The notes under the pieces were generated by a model. It was not told the origin of the DNA, did not search any database, and saw only the letters and a program-made list of their open reading frames with translations. Source: Paralithodes platypus (Eukaryota > Arthropoda > Malacostraca > Decapoda > Lithodidae). Taken from it: 64,000 nucleotides of DNA. How positions within the stretch are numbered: position 1 is the stretch's first letter; each line of letters opens with the position of its first letter. Of the stretch, positions 43,788 through 53,123 are shown piece by piece. A program made the position numbers and the translations under genes. The stretch is taken from contig CM064509.1 of NCBI GenBank assembly GCA_032716605.1, forward strand, positions 39,838,924 to 39,902,923, read 5' to 3'.

Positions 43788-44019
43788 GTTGTTGTTGTTG
43801 TTGTTGTTGTTCCCCAGGCTGCCTGGCCGAACAGCCCCAAGGTCCCGAGCAAGGCCAAGGCCATAGAGCGCCCCCACAAAACCCTCCCTGCTTACCACTA
43901 ACAAAACCCAGGTGACCGAAGCCACTCTAAGGCAGGGAGCTGAGGAGGGCGCGGAAACGCCCGAGAAACCAAAGCCCCACCCAAGGCCCTGTGCCCCTCA
44001 GCAATTATGAAGGGAAAGT
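43788..44019 (-). mobile_element. SINE-1, truncated, with 15-bp target duplication
   Basis: TACCGTATCTTTGTT occurs at 43773-43787 and again at 44020-44034. Between them lies (GTT)n and the 3' two-fifths of SINE-1. It proves retrotransposition with 5' truncation. Confidence 0.9.
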
Positions 44020-44212
44020 TACCGTATCTTTGTTATTTTAACTGCTAGAAATTTCCCACGCATCTCTAAACGTAGTGCGGCTTTCAATCTGTAGACTGGC
44101 GTTGAGTAGAGCTCTGTAAGTCAACTGGTTCAGTTGTGATGACGATTTCCGTGGAGCAAATTTTTCCGCGATGTTGACAATATCGGAGCTTTTCAGACAC
44201 TAATTTCGTTAT

Positions 44213-44997
44213 AGTGAATGCAGAAAAGGATATAGGAGTAGTGATAGACAACAAGTTAAATTTCTCAGAACATTTAGCGGAAAAGATAAACAAAGCCAAT
44301 AGAATTGTAGGGCTGATAAGGAGGACATTTGTGTCACTTGACGAAGAAATCTTCAGGAATCTCTATACAGCGCTGATTAGGCCGCACCTGGAATATGCGA
44401 ACCAGGTGTGGGCTCCATATATGGTAAAGGATATAGAAGCAGTGGAGAAAGTGCAGAGGAGAGCTAGCAAGCTGGTACCAACGTTGAAGAACGCGGGCTA
44501 TGAGCAGAGGTTGAGGACACTGGGACTTCCGACACTGGCATATAGGAGAAAGAGAGGGGATATGACAGAGACTTTTAAAAGGACTCAGGAAAGTACGACG
44601 AGGATGTGTGTGAAGGTATCTTCTTGATGCGGGAGGGAACAAGAACGAGAGGACACTAAGAACATTTACAAAGAAAGAAATAGGCTTGAGAAGGCAAAGA
44701 ACTCATTTTGTGATAGAGTGGTAAATGAGTGGAACGCACTGCCCCAGTATGTAGTCGATTCCGAATCAATAAGGGAGTTTGAAAGTAATCTTGATAAAGC
44801 ATGGGGAAGACAAGATTTGAAGTTTGATTATAAAGCAAAAATACAGAATAGTAAAAATGTTGCGTCTGCTACCGCCAACACCGTGAACGACCGCAGCAGT
44901 GAAAGTACAGTACTGGTACCGAGCTGGATACACAGGCCTAGTTTGCCTTTTTCCAGAGGATCTACTGTAAGAAACTGTAAGAATACCATACAACAAC
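44213..44997 (+). pseudogene. CR1-like LINE 3' fragment
   Basis: Begins AEKDIGVVIDNKLNFSEHLA and continues to LVRPHLEY-type and VNEWNALPQYVV blocks. It is almost identical in DNA to 60836-61600. A small deletion near 44577 breaks the frame. It ends in ACAACAACAAC. Confidence 0.85.
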
Positions 44998-45355
44998 AAC
45001 ATTGATCCGACGTCTCCTTGTTTTCGGAGGTGCAGTGACGCAATGACCGGCTTTGTTTACATGCGTCGGACGCACGGCGTTCAGACCAAGCTGAATAGGC
45101 TTTCAAGCTTACTACCTGTTATAAGGACACCCGGGGTCCTGCCCATCTGCCGCGGTGTCCTTATAAAAGGACAGCCGGGCTGGAAGGGTTAATGATAATA
45201 ATAATAAGCATGTTACTTATTTCTCATAAGCGCCAATTTTTCCGAAGAATTCACTAGCGCTCGAAAAGAGAAAGAAAAAAGAACAAAAATCAATGCATCA
45301 AAAGAAGGCTTATATACAACACACATTTAACAATCGCTAGCAGTGGCAAAATAGC

Positions 45356-46640
45356 CTAAACTCTATAGCCATCTGTCATGACACCTCTCTCAAGATCATA
45401 GCTTCTCTCAAAGAGAAAAGTCTTAAGTTGTCTCTTGAAGCATTCAACAGAACTCAGTTGTCTCATGGACAGCGTCAACCTGTTATACAACCTCGGAGCC
45501 ATGTAGGAGAATGACCTCTCAAAGAAAGAAGACTGCTGGAAAGCCCATGGTTCATCAAGACGAAAAGGGTCATTGTCATGACGCACAACTACACCATGGT
45601 GTGCCGGTGGGCGCCTGAGCAGCTCCGCAAGGTACCTAGGCTCACCAAATTTGAGAACCTTAAAAGTCACCAAACACAACTTAAATTCTATTCTTGCTCT
45701 TACTGGCAGCCAGTGCAGTTCTATGTGAAGAGATGTAGTAGGAGTTCTAGGTGGAACACCAAAAATTAGTCTTGCGGCCCTGTTAAGAACAGACTGAACT
45801 TTCTTCAAAATATAATTTGGAAGACCCACCAACAGGGCATTGCAATAATCAACACGAGAGAAGACCAATGAGTGAACCAACGTCAGGAGGCAACGTCTGG
45901 TTATAAACGGCTTCACCAAATAGAGATTTCTGATGTGCAAGTAACAACTTTTAACTATCGGTTTACATGCTCTTTGAAATCTAATCGGGAGTTCACATAT
46001 ACACCAAGATTTCGAACAGAGTTGGCCGGTCGCAGCTGAGATCCACCCACATTGATGGAGAGGGCACCTACTATATCATCAGCTCTTCTATTTCCTCGGA
46101 TGATGAGAATATCAGTTTTACCATCATTTAGTTTAAGTTTTCTCGCTCTCATCCACTTCTTGATATCAGACATCAACAATTCCATCTTACTCCGTATATC
46201 AACTATATTTGTGATTCTCACATAAATCTGGGTGTCATCTGCATAAAAGTGAAAGGTGACATTATGTGCACAAAGCAGAAGAGACAAACTGCTAATATAA
46301 ATTATAAATAGGATAGGACCTAAAACTGATCCCTGCGGAACACCATACTGCAGGGGTGTCGAGTCCGAGACCACTTGATTTACCATCACACTCTGGGATC
46401 TACCTGACAAGTACGACCCAAGAAGCAAGAGAGCGGAGTCACGCACACCACAATCATAAAGATCACTCAATAACAACTCATGATCCACTGTGTCAAAAGC
46501 CGCAGAGAGATCAAGCAAGACCAATAGTGAGGCCACACCATTGCAAATGTTCTCAACTAGATCATTATGTACTCTAATCAATGCTGTTTCAGTTGAATGA
46601 TGCTGTCGGTAAGCAGACTGAAAAATTGGGATAGTTTCAT
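45356..46640 (-). pseudogene. CR1/L2-group LINE reverse transcriptase
   Basis: The minus strand reads SLLVLLDLSAAFDTVDHELL, YGVPQGSVLGPILFIIYISS, FHFYADDTQIYV and then, after a one-base shift near 45950, the C-terminal VDYCNALLVGLPNYI and LHWLPVRARIEFKLCLVTFK. This is the thumb and C-terminal arrangement of the CR1/L2 group. The copy lacks the fingers and endonuclease. Confidence 0.85.
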
Positions 46641-46730
46641 TCTGCTGAAGTAGTGGTTGTAATTAGTGATGCTAGAATTTTAACTATGGCATAACTATAG
46701 GATACGGTGATCAGAGGGGAAGAGAGCATT

Positions 46731-46921
46731 GTAAAGCCAGTATCACATAAGCGCTTTTTTCCTCAACACTGGTCTGGCAGCTTAAGAGGTCAACATTTAA
46801 AAATATTTGGTCACCAAAATTCACCCACCATCAGTTTAGTGTCCGATACCAGTGCAAAATATTCCAGAAATGTTGATCATGGAATGTTGACTATAAAAGC
46901 TCTTGTGTCATACCGGCTTAA
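46731..46921. mobile_element. MITE family P4, copy c
   Basis: GCCAGTATCACATAAGCGC and its inverted partner GCTCTTGTGTCATACCGGC. It abuts a P3 copy. Confidence 0.65.
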
Positions 46922-47262
46922 GAGGAGGCAGACCGTTTTTCTGGACCCCCTTCTCCCTTAAGTTTAGCCCCACTATTTTTGAGATTATATAACGTTCGCC
47001 CCATTAGTTTGGCGATATTAACACCTTTCGCCCCATTTTGCTGTCAAATTTAACACCTTTCGTGCCATTTACTGTAGGTGTCGATTATTTCCTGGCGAGC
47101 GATAGCGAGCCTGCAATTTTAATAGGAACCGGCCTTTGGCCGGGAATTTTTTCTACCTAAAAATGTACAAATTTATCTTGAAGGGGGTCTAGGGGGTGTT
47201 TTTCTAAGCTTGATGGAGGTCTAGGGAGGACACTAAAAAAAATATACGAATAAATTAATTAA
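46918..47262. mobile_element. MITE family P3, copy b
   Basis: Contains GGCGAGCGATAGCGAGCC at 47093 and a body like 43357-43692. The left boundary is the TTAA at 46918; the right boundary is a TTAATTAA near 47255. Confidence 0.6.
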
Positions 47263-47428
47263 AAAATCATCGTTCAGAGTGAGATATATAACCATGTTCC
47301 TACACTTACCCACCCTATTCAGCATCTGACAGACATTAATACAGCACAGAGAGAGCAAATCGTAATGACAGTGGTGACATGACTTATTTGCTGTTTCCAC
47401 ATAGCAATTCTGACTAGTTCTATTGCCT

Positions 47429-47801
47429 GTCTTGATAGCGTAATGCACAAGTGCGCGGAATTTCGATGTGAGTATCCTAGGTTTGAGTCCTTGAAATGCC
47501 ACATGTATTTGTTGATTTCATTAACCCCTTCTGACTCATATGACGCAGAGGTTGCCACATTAGCAATACGAAATAGAGTTCTCTCACTCTTATAATTACC
47601 TCTCCAAAATTAGTTTTCTGCCCACAGCTAACTCAAAGACAACTGCAGAGGTTGAAGTAACTAAACTAAAGGTTTCTAAATACCCCTGATGGTAACAAAG
47701 GCTTTAAAGTATCCCTAATCGGCTCAAAATCGCGTCATATGTCGGAGAGGGTTAATTGAGTTTAGAGGTGAAGTTGGTTGGTGGAAAAAACATAATAATT
47801 A
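47429..47801 (+). mobile_element. tRNA-derived SINE split by a TTAA MITE
   Basis: Diverged head (AATGCACAAGTGCGCGG, TAGGTTTGAGTCC), body to 47520, then a P2 MITE, then the rest of the body (TTGAGTTTAGAGGTGAAG) to 47801. Confidence 0.75.
47521..47755. mobile_element. TTAA MITE family P2, copy b
   Basis: TTAACCCCTTCTGACTCATA to CATATGTCGGAGAGGGTTAA. It sits exactly at the TTAA of the SINE body, and the uninterrupted SINE copy at 49831 shows the empty site. Confidence 0.85.
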
Positions 47802-47848
47802 TATTGTCTTTATCCAAGTTTTACAATTTTATTATTTAGCCAACCGTA

Positions 47849-48037
47849 CTACGCTCGCACCACCCAGGACAGATTGATGCCGGACATGTCTAGATTAATG
47901 TTGGCGATGCGTGAGTGGTGGTGGTGGGTGACGTGGTGGATGAACAGCAGCAGGGCGTGGATGAGGTTGTTGCGGCCACTGCCAACCTCACACTCTTCAT
48001 CCGGCGGCAGCAACACCTTCACGTGCGGTGGATTCAC
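47849..48037 (-). other. TMEM209: TMEM209-like terminal coding exon
   Basis: 62 codons plus TAG. The acceptor is ATATCCTTCCGCAG. It ends in SGINLSWVVRA, corresponding to the conserved C-terminus of the family. Confidence 0.75.
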
Positions 48038-51000
48038 CTGCGGAAGGATATTTTTGGATAATCTATACAATTCATACATACTGTACATATAACTTTAACC
48101 CCTGGGCTGGTCTATCAGCGTGAGAACTGAGCGATCTCTGCCATACCCATAGCTTACTCTGACTGTTCCTTTTACTTATATATTTTCTAGATCTCAAGTG
48201 ACGGCGTCTCTTCCGTGGATTGACCTGCCAATCTACCAAGATTGGAAGCCAAAGTGTCACATCTTTCCTTTGCCCCTCAACTTTCTCTTCATAATTGCTG
48301 AGGGGCACAGGGCCCTGGGTGGGGCTTTGGTTTCCCGGGCGTTTCCGCACCCTCCTCAGCTCCCCGCCATGGAGTGGCTTCGGTCACCCAGGCTTTATTG
48401 TGGTCGGCAGGGAGGGTTCTGTAGGGGCGCTCAGTTATGGCCTTGGCCTTGCTCGGGGCCTTGGGGCTGTTCGGCCAGGCAGCTTGGGGAACAGCAACAA
48501 CAACAACAACCCCTTCACCACCATGACGTAATTTTCATCATATTCTGGTTACCATTAGCCGATTTTCTTTAGTATATAATCTACCTCTACGACTCAAATG
48601 GGTGAATACGATCTCCATAAACCCTCTTAGTAACACATGTCCTTCTTAAACGGCATAATATAATCTCATTTAAGCCAGAATCAACGGTTAAAAGGCGTCA
48701 TGGTGCTGAAGGGGTTAAGACCGAAGTATCCCTAAGAGGCTCAGGTTCAGCCTTGTATACAAATAGCGGCATTCCAGGCACCCCTTTTCTGGGCTACCTC
48801 ACTTGTCAACTTTATATATTTTAAGAACAGATTGAAGAACTTTATCGCATATAAAAAAAAATTCAAGTTCATACATGTTATTCACTGCTAAATATCTTAA
48901 ATACAACTTAAATTAAAATGTAAAATTTGCAAACTAAGCAAACCAAAACTGGGACAAAGGCAATATAAAGTCAAAATAACTTATCAAAATCGCTGTGTGG
49001 AAACAACGCTTACTAAAATAAAATTTATGAAATAAAAGAACACAATCCACCACATAGGGTGTACATTACTATATGAGCAAGTGTGGTGATGGGCTGGTCT
49101 ATCAGAGTGAGAGCTGAGCGATCTCTGCCATACCCATAGCTTACTCTGACTGTTCCTTTTACTTATATATCTTCTAGATCTCAAGTGACGGCGTCTTTTC
49201 CATGGATTGACCTCCCTACTGCCAACCTAGAAGTTGGCAGATTGGGAGCCAAAGCGTCACATTTTTCCCTTGCCGCTCAACATTTCCTTCATAATTGCTG
49301 AGGGGCACAGGGCCTTGGGTGGGGCTTTGGTTTCCCGGGCGTTTCCGCACCCTCCTCAGCTCCCTGCCTTGGAGTGGCTTCGGTCACCCGGGCTTTGTTA
49401 GTGGTAAGCAGGGAGGGTTTTGTGGGGGTGCTCGTTTATGGCCTTGGCCTTGCTCAAGACCTTGAGGCTGTTCGGCCAGACAGCCTGGGGAACAACAACA
49501 ACAACAACAACATGAGCAAGTTAATCTGGTTCCCAAGCAAACTAATCCCACACATAACAGATTGAAGAACTTTATCTCACATCAAAAAATTGTCAAGTTC
49601 ATACATGTTATTCACTGCTAAATATCTTAAATACAATCAAGATTCGGTATAATATTTATTGAAGTGATGCATCACATACTTATAGAGGTAGAGCTTACGA
49701 AAGAAACCTAAAAAACTACATGAGAATTGTAAAAAACACATAAAATGTCCTCAATCTTCAACAGTTGGCATCATTTCTTATGGACCATATGGGCTTTGGT
49801 AAAAAATGAACACATGTTCTTGCAAGATCTGTCTTGATAGCATAATGCATAAGTGCGCGGAATTTTGATGTGAGTGTCCTAGGTTGGAGTCCTTGGAGTG
49901 CCACATGTATTTGTTGATTTCATTAATTGAGTTTAGAGGTGAAGTTGGTTGGTGGAAAAAACATAATAATTCTCAGGGCCCATAGTTTTTACAGGAAATT
50001 GAATGTCCGAACCATCCCACTGTCCGAACCATCCCACTGTCCGAACCATCCCACTGTCCGAACCATCACCGCTATTGCACGCTAGTGGAAGCAGTCACGC
50101 CTCCATCCGGGATTTCCGAGCAAAAACGCCTTTAACTGCTGTTGTCACTATCAAGCTGTTAAGGGGGGTCACCTGATTTTTTCTCTCTTTGGGTTGTATC
50201 CATTCGGCCCCATTCACCCTACTGTTTTAAGACGTTTATCCTCATCCAGGTGTCAATTTATGCCTAGCGAGCGATAGCGAGCCACCTCATTTAGGATGTG
50301 TTAGACAGCTGGCTAAATTTGTACATTTTTCGGTAGAAAAATTTCTCCGTCGAAGCCGGATTTCTCCATAAAATTAAGGCTCGCTATCGCTCGCCAGGAA
50401 AAAATCGACACCAGGATGGGGATAAATGTCTTAAAACAGTAGGTTGAATGGGACCGAATGGATACAACCAAGAAAGAGAAAGAAAGCAGGTGACCCCCCT
50501 TAACAAGATTTTGGTGTCTCCGTACCGGCCGGAACATGAACTTTCTTCCACACATACTGTACAGTAAAACCCCTCTCTTTCTGACTACTTGTGGGGGAAA
50601 TTATAATGTAAAACTTGAAAAATAAACAAACCAAAACTGGGACGACACAAGATAAACACAAAAGAACTACAGTAATCAAAATCGCATGTGGAAATAACGC
50701 TTAATACCAGTCGGAAAGAGCGTAATTCCGGAAGTTAGAGAATCCGAATTGTCCTCTGTTTTTTCGGACTACAATACGCAAAAGAGAGAATATGTTACGG
50801 AAGGCAGATAATCCATATACTGTACATCAGCGTTTCCCGACCTGGGGGGCACGCCTCCCTGGGGGCACATTTGACAATGCTAGGGGGGGCGTGGGGTAAT
50901 CAAAGTTCAAAATAGGGCTAGGCCATTCAAATGCATACAGGGTAATCCTAAAGAGGTGAAAGGACAGAGAGGGAGAGGTGGAAGGATGGAGTGAGGAAGT

Positions 51001-52116
51001 ATATGAATGAAGGCGGTGCTGGTTGGGAGGAGGGCGTCGACTGACTGGGGACAGAGGTGCTTGGGGGCGGTTCGTTCGTGGCCACCCCTTCGGATATCAT
51101 GGCGTCAGGCAATAGATGTATGAATAAGAAACTTTGATAGGAAAACTTCACAACCGTCATTCCGAGCAACCATCCATATGGAATGGATTAAAAACAAAAT
51201 AGTTTTCTAGACAACAGAGGTGTGGGGGAGATCCGGGGGGGCATCATGAATACAGTCCTGACCAAAAGGGGCGCACGGTGCCAAAAAGGTTGGGAACCCC
51301 CGCTGTACATGATGGGTACCCACAAACCTCTGCGGTCAGATTAAATCCCTTCCATTCCGTATTTTTTCCGGAAGTGAAGGAATGCGATCCGGAAATTTCC
51401 GGATTGTATTCTCTCTTTTTCATACGATACTAAAAACGAAAGAGGGGGAATACGATCCGGATCTTCCAGATAGTATTCTTTCTCTTTTGTACTAAAGACG
51501 AAAGAGAGAGAATCGAGTTCGAAACCAAAATCCATTACGGAAGCGCTGGTATTCCGAATGTGGGGGGTTTTACTCTACTTTTTTTCTTCCTAAACCTTTT
51601 ACTTCACAGAGCTAGAACGAGTTGAATAATGCGAAAAATTGTGAAAATCCCTGTTCAAGGGGTACTTAAAAACGCAAATACACCTCCAATTCTTCTCGTC
51701 ACTGTCAAGGCCAAAGGCCAGCTGGGAACGAGAGTTTGGTGTCTTTATACAGGCCAGAACAGGTATTTTCTTCCACATATTTTGTTATTTTTTGTTTCAG
51801 AGTTAGAGCGAGTTAAAAAAAAGTGAAAATCGCCTGCTCCGGGCTCACAGGAAATTCTACAAAAGGTCGTTTATCGTGGGTTAAGATGAGCTGAGTAAAG
51901 TGAGGTGATGACATTGAACCAGATGAGATGAAGAGTAACAAAGAAACTAAAACTATAACCAACCTGGGCAAGATAGAGCAGGGGTCGCAGGGCAGGCTTG
52001 GGGGGTTTCTCGGGCGCCTTGATGAGGTGGCGAGTGGAGAAGCGTCGCCCCTCCGGCTGCTGAATGTCCGGGGGCAGCTGACGGTCCATGTATACAGCAA
52101 ATAGGTGCAACAAAAT
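47849..52116 (-). CDS. TMEM209: TMEM209-like protein, last two coding exons (partial)
   Basis: Exon 51964-52116 encodes AVYMDRQLPPDIQQPEGRRF, STRHLIKAPEKPP and LLYLAQ. Exon 48037-47849 encodes VNPPHVKVLLPP, GRNNLIHALLLFIHHV and NLDMSGINLSWVVRA, then TAG. GT-AG sites flank both and the junction is phase 0. Known TMEM209 proteins (nuclear-envelope and nucleoporin-associated) share the DGR.F..QHF-type block, an NPPHY block, GRNN-F-H-LL-FL and a C-terminal LGLSGVNILW, as far as I recall. This looks like a live host gene: no stops, conserved chemistry. A His-rich THHHH insertion is odd. The upstream exons lie beyond the nested transposons, outside the readable part of this window. Confidence 0.75.
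48095..48718. mobile_element. TTAA MITE family P2, copy c, with SINE-1 inside
   Basis: TTAACCCC at the left and GGTGCTGAAGGGGTTAA at the right. SINE-1 inserted six bases into the left end, duplicating AACCCC. Confidence 0.7.
48103..48507 (+). mobile_element. SINE-1 copy
   Basis: The head begins at GGGCTGGTCTATCAG (5' truncated compared with 37625), with an AGCAACAACAAC tail. Duplicated AACCCC flanks it. Confidence 0.8.
48903..49022 (-). repeat. Interspersed repeat R
   Basis: AAATGTAAAATTTGCAAACTA to CGCTGTGTGGAAACAACGC-type ends. Adjacent copy-specific sequence (CATGAGCAAGTTAATCTG family) is repeated at 42590 and 49513, suggesting a larger parent repeat. Confidence 0.65.
49085..49512 (+). 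mobile_element. SINE-1 copy
   Basis: Near-complete body with a clean (AAC)n tail at 49493-49512. The interrupted host sequence ATGAGCAAG occurs on both sides (49074 and 49512), a target-site duplication. Confidence 0.85.
49831..49972 (+). mobile_element. tRNA-derived SINE, intact body
   Basis: Diverged head, then CATTAATTGAGTTTAGAGG and AACATAATAATT. It serves as the unoccupied reference for the insertion at 47521. Confidence 0.8.
50004..50067 (+). repeat. 17-bp tandem repeat, four units
   Basis: TGTCCGAACCATCCCAC repeated four times, the last diverging at its end. Confidence 0.9.
50159..50503. mobile_element. MITE family P3, copy c, palindromic
   Basis: TTAAGGGGGGTCACCTG and CAGGTGACCCCCCTTAA at the ends. 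Inverted arms of about 140 bp include the GGCGAGCGATAGCGAGCC marker on both strands. TTAA at both ends. Confidence 0.85.
50828..51302. mobile_element. hAT-type MITE with 8-bp duplication
   Basis: The duplicated CTGTACAT sits at 50820-50827 and 51303-51310. Ends are CAGCGTTTCCCGACC and GGTTGGGAACCCCCG. An RTE-like LINE tail fragment lies inside at 50940-51118. Confidence 0.75.
50940..51118 (+). mobile_element. RTE-like LINE 3' fragment
   Basis: GGACAGAGAGGGAGAGGTGG and the tail CATGGCGTCAGGCAATAGA. A short 5'-truncated copy. Confidence 0.75.
51964..52116 (-). other. TMEM209: TMEM209-like penultimate coding exon
   Basis: 51 codons. The acceptor is GTGTGTTTCAG and the donor GCCCAG|GTTGGT. Phase 0 at both ends. 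Confidence 0.75.
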
Positions 52117-52194
52117 CTGAAACACACAACCAATAAATGTACGAGGAACAGGAACAAATGTAAGAGGGAGGGGGACATATATTAGTGGGATAGA

Positions 52195-52272
52195 GACAAA
52201 TATAAGAGAGAAAGGGAGAGAGAAAAAGGTATAAATTTAAGAGAGAGGTACAATTATATGAGAGAGAGGTAC
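52195..52272 (+). repeat. GAGAGAGGTACAATTATATGA minisatellite, left part
   Basis: The same array resumes at 57444. It is the target in which the nested transposons are inserted. Confidence 0.85.
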
Positions 52273-53123
52273 AATCGCGCTAAGAAGTCATGACTCGATT
52301 TTTCTAAGGCTCGGACAAAAGTCCCCAAATCTGGCTACCGCTGGCAACTCTCCACTGCCCGTCAGAGCCCAGTCATTTCCTAATTTATAACTATAGGTCT
52401 CCGGATATTCCCAATAATTGGCCTACTGACAAAATTAACCTATTTAGGCCCTTTAAATTATATTTATGTTGTTGTTTGAATATATATAAGTAAGGTTTGT
52501 TTTCAATATCTTTATAGAATAATGAAAGTATTTAATTTCCTGGCGCTATCTAGCATGTTACACTCCCTGGGCCTGCCGCCTGGAGGCCTGCAAAAAAATG
52601 AAAGTCAGTCACTGCCAGTATATGAGGGAGAGTGTATCTCTTCCGCTCATATATCCACCTTTGTCCTTTACTACATGCCTTTCCATCTTTCGTTCCTATA
52701 TGGGTGTCCCTATGGGCTATTAAACAGTGGTGGGCGCGCTCCGGTGGGACCGGTAATGCGGCAGCGCTCCGCGCTCCTCAGACATAAGATAATGCAGCAG
52801 CGCTCACGCGCTCCTTTGGTCAGCCGACCCGATGCGTTTCCCGCTCTGCGCTCCTGCGCTCCCAAAAATAGGTATATAATAAAAAACAAGTAAAAAACAG
52901 CTTCTAGAAGTTATTTAATTATTTACCTAAATTAATACAATCTTGTGTCTTTCACTTCATTAAATTCAAAAAATTCAAAACATTCAAAAAACCTCAAGTC
53001 ATGGTGTCTTTCTGAAGTTTAAGTTTCTCACTTTCTCAGTTTCTGTAATTCTTTATGTCATATCAATGATATGATTGATATCATATCATGGATGACCCGC
53101 TGACCAGTCTTCGATGGTATATA

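Larger units (their letters stand above)
43689..45192. mobile_element. TTAA-flanked MITE family P1, copy b, with two insertions
   Basis: The left end is TTAACCTTTCCCCCCCGGG and the right end CTGGAAGGGTTAA. Its body matches 41013-41500 but is interrupted by SINE-1 (43788-44019) and a CR1-like LINE fragment (44213-44997). Confidence 0.8.
50562..51575. mobile_element. pogo/Tigger-like MITE with a nested hAT MITE
   Basis: Ends CAGTAAAACCCCTCTCTTTC and its approximate complement (GGGGGGTTTTACTC) are next to TA. The interior shows CTCTCTTT and CCGGAA-rich repeats. Confidence 0.6.

Noticed and set aside
51341..51535. Small charged protein on the minus strand
   Set aside because: Falls inside the internal repeats of a pogo-like MITE.
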